In this document: piece after piece, positions 40,725-48,782 of the stretch
How the letters are laid out: every line of letters starts with the position of its first letter
How positions within the stretch are numbered: position 1 is the stretch's first letter
Assembly (NCBI GenBank): GCA_022563315.1
Contig: JADFNO010000003.1
Location: 1-59,778, forward strand
Source: Planctomycetota bacterium
GTDB taxonomy: Bacteria > Planctomycetota > Phycisphaerae > Phycisphaerales > SM1A02
Direction: 5' to 3'
Length of the DNA: 59,778 nucleotides
Position numbers and translations under genes: made by a program
The notes under the pieces: generated by a model
Databases searched by the model: none
Told to the model about the DNA's origin: nothing
Seen by the model: the letters and a program-made list of their open reading frames with translations, nothing else

Positions 40725-41264
40725 ATGCATCGCAGTTCGTACAAGACGCGCCGGCGGTTCGAAATCGCGAACCAGCCAAGATTCCTTACGTTCTCTTGCT
40801 ATAAACGACTACCGCTGTTTGGGAACGACGCGATCAAGGACGCCTTTGCCACGCGACTGGAAGTGAGTCGAGGGCGACTCGGGTTCCGGCTGTGTGCATG
40901 GGTCGTGATGCCCGAGCATGTTCATCTGATCATCGTGCCGAATCTCACTGAGGTTAGTACGCCGCAGATTCTCTCGGCTATCAAGCGTCCGTTTGCCGAA
41001 CTTGTTCTGCGCCGATGGAAACAGCTTAGGGCGCCGATTCTGAAGAACGTTCGCGTTGCTACGGATCGATACCGTTTCTGGCAGGCCGGAGGAGGATATG
41101 ACCGCAACATTCGAGATGAGGGCGAGATGCTGCGGAAGCTTGAGTACATCCACGCTAACCCGGTCAACCGAGGACTTGTTGATCAGCCCGTGGATTGGCA
41201 GTGGTCCTCAGCACGGTGGTACGCAGGGCTTTGTGACGGACCTGTTGAAGTTGATCGGTGGTAA
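40725..41264 (+). CDS. REP-associated tyrosine transposase (RAYT, Y1 family)
   Basis: 179 residues from the ATG at 40725, with GGGGAGGG about 9 bp upstream; a TTG at 40716 is the other possible start. 'PRFLTFSCYKRLPLF', 'FRLCAWVVMPEHVHLIIVPN' with the HUH-type His-x-His metal site (EHVHLI), and 'LRKLEYIHANPVNRGLVDQPVDWQWSSARWY' are typical RAYT features, and the catalytic Tyr is expected in 'LEYIHANP'. Such proteins nick and mobilise REP hairpins as single strands. REP-like palindromes on both sides (40598-40667 and 41267-41301) make this an intact REPtron-type unit. Confidence 0.92.
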   Translation: MHRSSYKTRRRFEIANQPRFLTFSCYKRLPLFGNDAIKDAFATRLEVSRGRLGFRLCAWVVMPEHVHLIIVPNLTEVSTPQILSAIKRPFAELVLRRWKQLRAPILKNVRVATDRYRFWQAGGGYDRNIRDEGEMLRKLEYIHANPVNRGLVDQPVDWQWSSARWYAGLCDGPVEVDRW

Positions 41265-41266
41265 GA

Positions 41267-41301
41267 CACGGCTCTCCGCTGCGCGGTCGAGCCGTGGCAC
41301 C
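41267..41301. repeat. REP palindrome downstream of the RAYT gene
   Basis: CACGGCTC (41267-41274) and GAGCCGTG (41289-41296) continuing GCACC: the same hairpin as upstream of the gene, inverted relative to it. It starts 2 bp after the transposase stop codon. Confidence 0.85.
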
Positions 41302-41331
41302 GACGCCAATGCGGCGGCCGTGTGCGATTGC

Positions 41332-42018
41332 CTACACCATCGTCAACGATTCCAACCCCGTCAACCCGAGCGGTTCCTTCGTATAAAACGGCTCGGCGGA
41401 CGTGACGCCGATGCGGCTGCCGAGATATTCGTTGGCTGATTTGATCCACTCGACCACACGCCGGTTCCTCTGGGGAATCACGAACTGTGTCTCGTACGCC
41501 ACGATCGAGTCGCGCTTGCGGTCCTCGTATCCGGTGATGTCGAACAGGAAACTGGGATCAGCCACCCAGCGCAAATGCGTGCAGTAGTAGTAGAACAACC
41601 ACTTGGGATAGATCGGTTCGCCCGGCAGATCAATCTTCGTCAGCTTGGCATCGAATCGCGCATCTTCGACGATGCGCGTCGTGGCCACATGGTCGGGGTG
41701 GGCATCTTGAAAGTAAGGGGCGAACACGATCTGAGCTTGATGTTCACGAATAACGCCGGCAACCAAATGTCGCGATTCGATATTGTGCTCGAGCACGCGG
41801 TTGGGCAGGTCCAGGAGACGGCGCTTCACGCCAAGAATCTCAGCGGCCTTGGCGGCTTCAACGGCCCGCGTCTGCGGATCGCCGTGCGGCGTGGGCTCGC
41901 CATTGGTCATATCCAGCAGCAACACATCGTGCCCCTGCTCGGTGAGTTTGGCGATCGTGCCGCCCATGCCCAGCTCCTGATCGTCAGGATGTGGGCCGAC
42001 TACAAGGATGTTCGTCAT
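41332..42018 (-). CDS. PIG-L/LmbE-family N-deacetylase, BshB1-like
   Basis: 228 residues from the ATG at 42018. 'ILVVGPHPDDQELGMGGTIAKL' carries the zinc-binding HPDD motif, and 'IVFAPYFQDAHPDHVATTRIV' carries the second zinc His and catalytic base; 'FLFDITGYEDRKRDSIVAYETQF' matches the C-terminal half of BshB1. The closest pattern is the bacillithiol-biosynthesis deacetylase BshB1 (GlcNAc-malate deacetylase), but related planctomycete enzymes act on other N-acetylglucosamine compounds. A BshA-type glycosyltransferase and BshC are not recognisable in the window, so the role in thiol synthesis is unproven. Confidence 0.88.
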   Translation of the reverse strand: MTNILVVGPHPDDQELGMGGTIAKLTEQGHDVLLLDMTNGEPTPHGDPQTRAVEAAKAAEILGVKRRLLDLPNRVLEHNIESRHLVAGVIREHQAQIVFAPYFQDAHPDHVATTRIVEDARFDAKLTKIDLPGEPIYPKWLFYYYCTHLRWVADPSFLFDITGYEDRKRDSIVAYETQFVIPQRNRRVVEWIKSANEYLGSRIGVTSAEPFYTKEPLGLTGLESLTMV

Positions 42019-42097
42019 AGCGTCGGATCATAAAGGGTGAGACACCGCCGGGGCTACTTTGGCGCGGAGGCGGCGTTGGCTGTGCGTTGGGCCCCGG

Positions 42098-44332
42098 TCA
42101 ATTTCCGTTGAAGCCGATCACGCCAGGCCCGGCCGATCGGGGCTCGCCGAGGTCCGCCAACAGCTCCTCAGCCAGCGTATTGACGTAGTTGGCGAGGGCG
42201 TCGGCCAGATCGACCTGCCCGGTGGAGCTGGCATGCTGCTGCTCGAGCGCGTATCGGCAGAGATTGGCGAGCTCGGTGCGCCGCGAAAACATCCAGGCGT
42301 CGTCCGTAGGCGGATGCACCGATTGCCCGAGCACCGCCTGCGCGCCATCGGGCAGACGCTCCAGCGGCTCAGCGAGGATCTGCCCCAACCGGCCGGCAAG
42401 TTTGCCCAGCGGCGCCTCGCGGTCGATACGCTCCAGTTGCAATCGCAGCGACTGGTCGTCTTCGTCGATGGCGGCGGTGGTCGCGAGCTTGAGGCGGGCC
42501 GGCAGATCGGCGACCGTCCGCGCGATCGAGTCCGCCCCCAATTCCCAGGCTGACCAGCGATCCAACGCCGGCGCTTCGCCCGTCAGACGAAGCAACTCAA
42601 CGACATCCGCCAGCGTCTGCGTCAATCGGTGCAGCAACAGCATCCGGTTCGCGGCTTTACTATCAACGTCGCCGTCGGCGAGAGCTTGGGCCCATTGTCT
42701 CCGGCGTTCGTCGATGACTTGAACAAGTTGGTCGTGTCGCGCGCCGGTGGCCGCAATCACTTCACGATCCGCCCGGCGCAGACGGCGCTCAAACGGCAAC
42801 GGATAGAACAGGTGCAGTTGTTGTTCCAGTCGGTCCAGCGCAAGCACGGCATCGGGGCGACGCGTCGGATCCAGCAGCCATCGACTCAACTTCTCGATCT
42901 GTCCCTTGAGAAGTCCCGCTGACCGCGGGGCGAGCAGGCTCAGGGTGTCGATCCAGTTCGGAAGTTCTTCGATCCGCTGAAGATCTTGCAAGTATTGCTT
43001 CTGATCGGCGAGCAGGGTCGTGAAGGCCGGGTCGGTCAGCGCCTCCGGGTTGTCGGCGAAGGTCTGGAGCTGTTCGAGGAGCGCCCGTTCCGCGGCGCGA
43101 TAGCGATCATCGAGTTTACGCCGAACGATCCGCAGCGCTCTGGGAATCTGGGGCGTATCCAATTCCCGATAGTCGATCATGCGGCTCAGCACAGCGCGGA
43201 TCGTTCCGGGATACGCCGGGGCCGCATCGTCCGGCTCCTCGATGGGTTGGACGAGCACCGCCAGAATCGCGCTAATTGGTCGCACGTCGACACGGCGCGG
43301 TGCGAGCGACGAGGCGCGATCGATGATGGTGGACAAAGTCACCAGGCGCTCCAGCTGTGCCTGGCCGCGCTCGCGCGTCTGTTTGTCCTTGAACAAGGCC
43401 ACTGCGTCGTAGAGCTGATCTTGGAGTACGTCCTTGAACGCCTGATCCAACCAGTCGGCGTGGGCGACCGCTTCAGCGAAGTCGAGCGTCCGTGACAGCA
43501 GCGATCGGTACGCCGTAACGCTTGGACGTAGCTCGGCGAAGGCTTCGCCGCGCTGCAGCATGGTGACGATCGCCGCTATTTCGTCACGGGTATCTTCGGG
43601 GATTGGCACTGTGGCCAGACGGGCGGCGATCTGCCCTAGCGTTTGGATCTTCTGCGGGCTCGACGTCTGTCGCTGACCCAACCCAGCCGCGATCATAGCC
43701 GGCGTGGGCGTGGTGGCGGCAGCCGGGATCCAGTGGTTCACGATCGGGCCCAACGTTGCCAGCCGTACCGCCGGAATCAATCCCGATATCAACGAGGCGA
43801 TGATCCTGTCCAGCGCTTCCGGATCACGCACGGGCAAGTCAGCGGGTAGCACCAACGCGCGTTCGTTGAAGCGGCGCAACGCTGCCGTTGCGTTGTCGAA
43901 TCGATTCTCAAGGTCATGATCCGGCCTCCCTGATCTCGATTTCAGGGCGTGCCCGAGGGGAACGAGTCCGTTCAGCGCATCATCAAGTTCCTCCCGGCCG
44001 CGGAACAGGCGGTAGCCGATCACGACGGCGAGGCTGCCGTCTGCCCCAGCGTGGTCGCCCTGTTCCAACAACTCGATGGCCAGGCGGCGCACGTTCATCG
44101 ATGCTCTGAAGATGTCCTGCCGCAGCGAATCGGCGCCGGATTCACGGTCGGCGAGATCGAGCAGTTCCTCGCGGACGATGCTGACGCAATGCCCGGCATA
44201 GGAGTTCAGGCCGAGCGGCGGGGGAGGGCCGGCCGGGTCGAGCGATCGCGGTACTGACGGCGCGACCCTAGCGCTCGCGGTCCCGACGATGGCGAGCGCG
44301 ATCATCGCCGTGTTCAGCCAGCACCTGGGCAT
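42098..44332 (-). CDS. Large exported helical protein, unknown function
   Basis: 744 residues from the ATG at 44332; the ATG at 44305 is an alternative. The N-terminus MPRCWLNTAMIALAIVGTASA is a signal peptide. The rest is predicted almost wholly helical, rich in Leu/Ala/Arg/Asp/Glu with no Cys-rich or catalytic motif, e.g. 'ALDRIIASLISGLIPAVRLATLGP' and 'ALRIVRRKLDDRYRAAERALLEQL'. The gene starts within the 3' end of the upstream GT4 gene (65-bp overlap), so it is probably translated from the same messenger. No family recognised. Confidence 0.75.
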   Translation of the reverse strand: MPRCWLNTAMIALAIVGTASARVAPSVPRSLDPAGPPPPLGLNSYAGHCVSIVREELLDLADRESGADSLRQDIFRASMNVRRLAIELLEQGDHAGADGSLAVVIGYRLFRGREELDDALNGLVPLGHALKSRSGRPDHDLENRFDNATAALRRFNERALVLPADLPVRDPEALDRIIASLISGLIPAVRLATLGPIVNHWIPAAATTPTPAMIAAGLGQRQTSSPQKIQTLGQIAARLATVPIPEDTRDEIAAIVTMLQRGEAFAELRPSVTAYRSLLSRTLDFAEAVAHADWLDQAFKDVLQDQLYDAVALFKDKQTRERGQAQLERLVTLSTIIDRASSLAPRRVDVRPISAILAVLVQPIEEPDDAAPAYPGTIRAVLSRMIDYRELDTPQIPRALRIVRRKLDDRYRAAERALLEQLQTFADNPEALTDPAFTTLLADQKQYLQDLQRIEELPNWIDTLSLLAPRSAGLLKGQIEKLSRWLLDPTRRPDAVLALDRLEQQLHLFYPLPFERRLRRADREVIAATGARHDQLVQVIDERRRQWAQALADGDVDSKAANRMLLLHRLTQTLADVVELLRLTGEAPALDRWSAWELGADSIARTVADLPARLKLATTAAIDEDDQSLRLQLERIDREAPLGKLAGRLGQILAEPLERLPDGAQAVLGQSVHPPTDDAWMFSRRTELANLCRYALEQQHASSTGQVDLADALANYVNTLAEELLADLGEPRSAGPGVIGFNGN

Positions 44333-45479
44333 AGATCGTCTCCAGCTCCTTCACCATCCGCGCTGCGGCGAAGCGGTCTTTACAGCGCTCGCGTCCGCGC
44401 TGTCCCATCTCCTGTCGCTCCGTTGGATGATCCATCATCCACTGAACCGCATCGCGTAACGCCGTCAGGTCGCCCGGCGGCACGAGCCGACCGACTTCGC
44501 CGTCGATGCACACCTCGTTGGCGCCATCTACATCATAGACGATGGTCGGCACGCCGCTGAGCAGCGCTTGCGGAACGGCTCGCGGCAGCCCCTCACGGTA
44601 ACTTGGATGAACGAGCACGTTCATCGCTCCGAGGCACGCTGGGATGCGCTGCGGTTCAACCAGGCCCGTGAGGACGACTTGCGACTCAAGCCCCAGACGT
44701 TGAATTCGTTTCATCAGCCGATCGCGCCACCAGCCGTCGCCGACCCACAAAAGCTTGATATTGGGATGTGTGTGCATCATCGGCGAAAGGGCGTCCAACA
44801 GATCGTCGTGCCCTTTCAGCTCGGCCAGACGCGCGATCGTTCCCAAGACGAAGTCGTCCTCAGCCAAGCCAAGTTCAGTGCGCATCGCCTGCGGTGAGTG
44901 CTTCGGTTGAACAAACGGTTCGGTCTCGATCCCGGAATACACCGTGACGTATTGGTCACGCCGCCCGATCCTTGCCGCCAGGGCCTGGTCGCGCATCGCA
45001 TCAGCGACACAAATGATGCGGTGGCAACGCCGGGCGGCGAAGCGCTCCGAGGCGATGTAAATCGCGTTGCGCCACTTTGTCTGGTAGGGATGGAACGCCA
45101 AACCGTGGATGGTGTGGACAACACACGGCACGCGCGCCTTCCATGCAGCGAGCCGCCCCAAGATACCGGCTTTTGATGAATGGGTATGGACAACGTCCGG
45201 TTGCCATTGTGCAATGATCCGCTTGAGATCAAAGTAACAACGCACATCTCGCACGGGTGACAGATCTCGAACGAGGTTGGGCGTCTCGATCGTGTCGATC
45301 CCGCCGTGTTGTTTGACGCGCTCAAGCAGTGACCCTTCCGGTCCGTAGATCGGGCCGTAGACCAGACTCACCGTGTGTCCCGCGTCAGCTTGGCCTTCGC
45401 AAGACAGCACCGTGTTCTCTTGCGACCCGCCGAGGATCAAGCGCGTCGAGATGTGCATGATGCGGAGGGGAGAGGCCAT
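44268..45479 (-). CDS. Family 4 glycosyltransferase
   Basis: 403 residues from the ATG at 45479; the frame extends upstream through a repeat array, which I treat as non-coding. 'LRIMHISTRLILGGSQENTVLSCEGQADAGH', 'PDVVHTHSSKAGILGRLAAWKARVPCVVHTIHGLAFHPYQ' and 'VHPSYREGLPRAVPQALLSGVPTIVYDVDGANEVC' (in pieces) identify a GT-B, GT4 enzyme. The usual second Glu of the EX7E motif is Gln here (REGLPRAVPQ), a variation I know from this subfamily. Acceptor and donor unknown. It precedes the exported helical protein gene on the same strand. Confidence 0.9.
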   Translation of the reverse strand: MASPLRIMHISTRLILGGSQENTVLSCEGQADAGHTVSLVYGPIYGPEGSLLERVKQHGGIDTIETPNLVRDLSPVRDVRCYFDLKRIIAQWQPDVVHTHSSKAGILGRLAAWKARVPCVVHTIHGLAFHPYQTKWRNAIYIASERFAARRCHRIICVADAMRDQALAARIGRRDQYVTVYSGIETEPFVQPKHSPQAMRTELGLAEDDFVLGTIARLAELKGHDDLLDALSPMMHTHPNIKLLWVGDGWWRDRLMKRIQRLGLESQVVLTGLVEPQRIPACLGAMNVLVHPSYREGLPRAVPQALLSGVPTIVYDVDGANEVCIDGEVGRLVPPGDLTALRDAVQWMMDHPTERQEMGQRGRERCKDRFAAARMVKELETIYAQVLAEHGDDRARHRRDRER

Positions 45480-45485
45480 AGGCCT

Positions 45486-45520
45486 TGAGCCATGCGCCAT
45501 GCGGGATGCGCCATGAGGGG
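45486..45520. repeat. CATGCGCCATG-type repeat array, left arm
   Basis: Short array with GAGCCATGCGCCATGCG and GATGCGCCATGAGGGG. It is the reverse complement of motifs in the array at 45925-45996, on the other side of the four-helix-bundle gene, so the gene lies between inverted repeat arrays. Confidence 0.75.
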
Positions 45521-45535
45521 TTGGAAATGCACGCG

Positions 45536-45928
45536 TCATTGTTCGAGAGATCGTATGAGTCCGTGCAGTAGACGCCGAACGTCGTCTACCATATTCATGA
45601 TGGCATCCCAATCCCCGGCCAACGTGAGACGTTTGCAGATATCCGCTTGCGTGGAGAGCTCATACAGCGATCCTCTCGCCGTTCGCAGAAACCGAATGTA
45701 GTCTTGTCGGGCTCCTCGCCCCCAACCCTCGGCGATGTTCGACGGAACGCTCACGGCACACCTTCGCATCTGCGATATGAGGCCAAACCGCTCATTTGGA
45801 GACAGGTTGGCTGTTTCTTGATACACGCGCACCACAAGATCCATGCCTTTCTGCCACGTGATGAGATCCCGATACGACTTTATTTGTTCGACCAACGGAG
45901 CTTCCTTTTCAGTTTCCAAGGAACTCAT
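45536..45928 (-). CDS. Four-helix-bundle protein (23S rRNA intervening-sequence protein type)
   Basis: 130 residues from the ATG at 45928. 'KSYRDLITWQKGMDLVVRVYQETANLSPNERFGLISQMRRCAVSVPSNIAEGWGRGARQDYIRFLRTARGSLYELSTQ' (in pieces) matches the TIGR02436/S23-type family: 'WQKGMDLV', 'SQMRRCAVSVPSNIAEGWGR'. Members were first noticed inside intervening sequences of 23S rRNA genes and form four-helix bundles; their function is not settled. The gene is bounded on both sides by inverted CATGGCGCA-type arrays, suggesting that it moves as a unit. The start codon itself lies within the right-hand array. Confidence 0.92.
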   Translation of the reverse strand: MSSLETEKEAPLVEQIKSYRDLITWQKGMDLVVRVYQETANLSPNERFGLISQMRRCAVSVPSNIAEGWGRGARQDYIRFLRTARGSLYELSTQADICKRLTLAGDWDAIMNMVDDVRRLLHGLIRSLEQ

Positions 45929-45996
45929 CGCGCATGGCGCATGGCTCGTCCCTCATGGCGCATCCCTCATGGCGCATCCCTCATGGCTCATCCCTC
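45925..45996. repeat. CATGGCGCATCCCT tandem array, right arm
   Basis: Contains three consecutive TCATGG(C/C)GCATCCC-like units of 14 bp (with one variant CTCATCCC unit) after TCATCGCGCATGGCGCATGGCTCGTCCC. Begins at the four-helix-bundle start codon and stops at the last base before the truA stop codon, so it forms the whole spacer between the two genes. Inverted relative to 45486-45520. Confidence 0.8.
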
Positions 45997-46761
45997 TCAG
46001 TACTTCACCCATATCAGGAACAGTCCCTCCGGCGGGAGCGTCGTTCCGGCGGCGGTGCGGTCAACGGCGGCAAGAATCTTCGGAACGTCGTCCGGCTCAA
46101 GTTTGCCTCGTCCGACCTCGACCAATGTTCCCGCGATGATGCGCACCATGTTGTAGAGGAATCCATCGCCGCTGACGTCAATTTGGCATCGGCGTTTTGC
46201 CAGAGCCGTCACCGTGCAATCGTGGATCGTCCGCACGGTGCTTTCGCGGCCGTGGTTGAGCCGAGTGAAACTCGCAAAGTCGTGCTCGCCGATCAGGTGA
46301 CGGGCAGCGTCGTTCATCCTGGCGGGATCAAGTTCGTATCCGCTGAAGTACACGAATCTGCGATCGAACAGTGGAGGCAGATGACGGCCCCGATTCCCGT
46401 AGGCGATGCGATAGCGGTATCCCTTGGCGACGGCATCGCTGATCGGCGAGAAATCGTCATCGACGATCGACGCCCGGCGGACCTGCACATCGTCCGGCAG
46501 ACGGGAGTTCACCGCCGCCGCCAGGCGCTTCGGCTCGATGGTCGAGTCACACGAGAAGGCAGCGACCTGCCCCCGTGCATGGACTCCGGCATCGGTCCGG
46601 GAGGCGCCCGTTAGCGTAATCGGCTCACGAACCACTTCACAAACCGCTGTCTCAAGCACGCCCTGCACGGTGCGCAACGGCTCCTCACCCGGCTGGTGCT
46701 GCTGTTGCCAGCCGTGAAAATCAGTCCCCTCGTACGCCACGGTGAGTTTGTAGCGAGGCAT
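45997..46761 (-). CDS. truA: tRNA pseudouridine(38-40) synthase
   Basis: 254 residues from the ATG at 46761. 'YKLTVAYEGTDFHGWQQQ', 'TLTGASRTDAGVHARGQVAAF' with the catalytic Asp of the RTDAGVHA motif, 'GEHDFASFTRL' and 'GDGFLYNMVRIIAGTLVEVGRG' are hallmarks of TruA. The enzyme isomerises uridines 38-40 in the anticodon stem-loop of many tRNAs and works as a homodimer. Full length; nothing truncated. The stop is immediately adjacent to the CATGGCGCA array. Confidence 0.97.
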   Translation of the reverse strand: MPRYKLTVAYEGTDFHGWQQQHQPGEEPLRTVQGVLETAVCEVVREPITLTGASRTDAGVHARGQVAAFSCDSTIEPKRLAAAVNSRLPDDVQVRRASIVDDDFSPISDAVAKGYRYRIAYGNRGRHLPPLFDRRFVYFSGYELDPARMNDAARHLIGEHDFASFTRLNHGRESTVRTIHDCTVTALAKRRCQIDVSGDGFLYNMVRIIAGTLVEVGRGKLEPDDVPKILAAVDRTAAGTTLPPEGLFLIWVKY

Positions 46762-46857
46762 AGAGGGGATAGTACGATCAGGACAGCCGGCGTGGTTCGC
46801 TCAGCGTGAGCTTTCCTGCATCACGCTCAACAGAACTGGCCGATATCATGGCGGTGC

Positions 46858-46947
46858 AAAGGAACGGCCGGAACTGATCGCAAATCCGATCTCCGCGATA
46901 TCGAAGACCTACGAGAGCTCATCGAGCGTGAACGATCATCAAGCTGA
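46858..46947 (+). pseudogene. Remnant of a nucleotidyltransferase C-terminus
   Basis: An in-frame stretch without a start codon reads 'KGTAGTDRKSDLRDIEDLRE', then LIERERSSS and stop. It resembles the C-terminus of AbiEii/DUF6036-type nucleotidyltransferases (KxxAGRxxDxxDIxxL). Nothing upstream in any frame restores the catalytic GSxxxxD motif. It overlaps the start of the 64-codon gene that follows. I read it as the tail of a decayed gene; the resemblance is short and could be chance. Confidence 0.35.
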
Positions 46948-47122
46948 AAGTTGGACCGGCGTTGACGCGGAGTTCGATGGCCATCTGGCCAAGCCGATCT
47001 TGCAGATGTCGGTCGCCGAACGCTTGGAGTGGGCGTGGCAGATGATGGTGCTGCACGATATGGCGAACAAGCGCCGCGCCGCACGCGCCAAACCACCGAC
47101 GGACCCCGAAGCGCGTCGATGA
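46928..47122 (+). CDS. Small soluble protein of unknown function
   Basis: 64 residues from the GTG at 46928. 'HLAKPILQMSVAERLEWAWQMMVLHDMAN' followed by a basic C-terminus (KRRAARAKPPTDPEARR). No signal peptide and no recognised family. It overlaps the nucleotidyltransferase-like remnant, an arrangement typical of two-gene nucleotidyltransferase modules, some of which act as toxin-antitoxin pairs; here the partner seems to be inactive. Confidence 0.5.
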   Translation: MNDHQAESWTGVDAEFDGHLAKPILQMSVAERLEWAWQMMVLHDMANKRRAARAKPPTDPEARR

Positions 47123-47239
47123 TCCGCACCTGTTCAGGCAGGTACTAGAGCAGGTTCACTGAAGATGTAGCAGCTGCGAGCGCTTGTCATCTAACGCCAC
47201 GATGAATTTGCCGGTCCCAACGGGTCGATCGGCGCGACT

Positions 47240-47315
47240 CCGGTGGCACGGGCATCTTGCCCGTGCGACTTGTCCTGGCGTGGTATCTGCACGGGCAGGA
47301 TGCCCGTGCCACCGG
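47240..47315. repeat. GGTGGCACGGGCATCTTGCCCGTG-type REP pair
   Basis: Two imperfect palindromes (GCACGGGC-atctt-GCCCGTGC and its counterpart GCACGGGCaggatGCCCGTGC) in opposite orientation, with outer ends CCGGTGGC (47240) and GCCACCGG (47315). A REP-doublet, the same core as in the element at 47375-47512. Confidence 0.9.
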
Positions 47316-47374
47316 ACCGTCGCTCCGGCGAGGTTCCGATTGACTCGGGATGCCACCGGTCTTGAGGCAACGAC

Positions 47375-47512
47375 TTAGTAACTATCTCAAAACCGGTGGC
47401 ACGGGCATCTCGCCCGTGCAAACGTCTCGCCGTGCACGCGTAGCGTCATCATGAAGCGTACGGGCAGGATGCCCGTACCACCGCAACTAGGGTTCTGAGA
47501 TAGTTTCTTAGT
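47375..47512. repeat. MITE-like element enclosing a REP pair
   Basis: About 138 bp with near-perfect terminal inverted repeats: AACTATCTCAAAACC on the left (47380-47394) and GGTTCTGAGATAGTT on the right (47491-47505), flanked by TTAGT/TTAGT-like bases. Between them is another REP pair (GGCACGGGCATCTCGCCCGTGC and TACGGGCAGGATGCCCGTA). No coding capacity; likely mobilised in trans. Confidence 0.85.
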
Positions 47513-47557
47513 CCCTCTTCTACCATGCCCTGACGCCACAAGAGCATTGAAACTGCC

Positions 47558-48694
47558 CTAGTTCCCGAACAGATCACCCTGCGCCATCACTCCCTTTTTT
47601 TGGAAGTACCCCATCGCCTCTTCGACGCTTGAGAAGATCTTCGTCGCGGTCTCGGTGATGAACGGTGACGGCGTCTTGGCAGGCGTCCACACGATGTAGA
47701 CTTCCTTGGTGTGCTCGAATGCGTGCTGAAGTTCGCGCTCTACGCCGCTGGAGAGGGCCGGCATGCCCCCGGGGAGTTCCGGGATGTAGGAACAGATCAT
47801 GTCCGACTGATCGATGAGCTTGAAGTCGCGCATGTAGATTTGCCCGTCGATATCACCGGCGATATCCAGCACTTCGCGCACGGACACGCGAATACACGGT
47901 CCGTCATCGGTTCGCGCGCCGAAGGTGTGCGGCTCGACCTCCACCCAGTCTTGGCCCTGCTGCGAGGCAGCGATCGCCCGCTCCAGTAGTAGTTTCTCGT
48001 CCACGTCGCCGGGATCAAAGGTGATGAAATGCTCGGCCAAACCGGCTCGGAACTGGTCGATCTTGGCCAGGATTTCGGGCATATCCATCACGTGGCTCAT
48101 GGGAAAACTTGGATATACCTTCGGAATATCCGGGCGCGTGATGAGCCGAAGGCACGTCTCGATCGTTTCGCGCTGCCGGCCGCGGCTGAGAATGTAGAAC
48201 CCGTGCGGGCGTCCGACGGCTTGGGCGAGCAGTTCAGTGGCCAGAATTTCCTCTTCGCGCCACACCATGCAATCCTTGAGCGTGGCGTCGATGTCGTGCT
48301 CGGCGTGCAGTCGATGATGGACCGTTTCCACATTGTCGACGAGGCAGATAAACATGTCCGGCTCGAACAGCTGGATCTGATCGAAGTCGAATGCGGAGAA
48401 TAGTCCGTGCCGCCAACGAAACGTCGCGTGCGTGTTGATGATTACGTTGGGATGTTCACTGGCCGGGGCGGTCTGGGCGATGATGTCCTTGAAGACGGCG
48501 CGGCGAAGGGCGTTGAGCCGGCTTAAGGGAAGATCGAGGATTCGGCCTGCGCGGATGTCCGGGGCCTCAGCGTACATCAGGTTGCCGATGTGAAACGTCT
48601 CGATATGACCGCCGCGACGGCCCGCAAGGTCGGCCACCGCATCGAGGTACGGCTTCTTGTGCATACCGATCTGGCCGGTGACGATTGTTCGCAT
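47558..48694 (-). CDS. P-loop-like kinase domain fused to deoxyribosyltransferase-like domain
   Basis: 378 residues from the ATG at 48694. Residues 1-200 resemble an archaeal-type adenylate-kinase fold: 'MRTIVTGQIGMHKKPYLDAVAD' has the GxxGxxK spacing of a Walker A loop but with His and Lys in place of the usual Gly and Ser/Thr; later 'DMFICLVDNVETVHHRL' resembles Walker B. From about residue 270, 'IYMRDFKLIDQSDMICSYIPELPGGMPALSSGVERELQHAFEHTKEVYIVW' (in pieces) follows the nucleoside 2-deoxyribosyltransferase pattern. Together this suggests a nucleotide-binding or nucleotide-processing protein. I do not know a characterised member of this architecture. The gene stands alone between the repeat cluster and the DedA gene. 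Confidence 0.6.
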   Translation of the reverse strand: MRTIVTGQIGMHKKPYLDAVADLAGRRGGHIETFHIGNLMYAEAPDIRAGRILDLPLSRLNALRRAVFKDIIAQTAPASEHPNVIINTHATFRWRHGLFSAFDFDQIQLFEPDMFICLVDNVETVHHRLHAEHDIDATLKDCMVWREEEILATELLAQAVGRPHGFYILSRGRQRETIETCLRLITRPDIPKVYPSFPMSHVMDMPEILAKIDQFRAGLAEHFITFDPGDVDEKLLLERAIAASQQGQDWVEVEPHTFGARTDDGPCIRVSVREVLDIAGDIDGQIYMRDFKLIDQSDMICSYIPELPGGMPALSSGVERELQHAFEHTKEVYIVWTPAKTPSPFITETATKIFSSVEEAMGYFQKKGVMAQGDLFGN

Positions 48695-48782
48695 GACGGT
48701 GATCTCGGCCGGGGCACGGCTGGTGACCGGCGGCAGAGTATATGGTTCGCGACGGATCGTCCGAAGCGCCAGTCAGCTCAAG

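Noticed and set aside
46264-46724. Plus-strand open frames across truA and the repeat arrays
   Set aside because: They are antisense to a clear TruA protein and have Arg/Ala-rich shadow composition.
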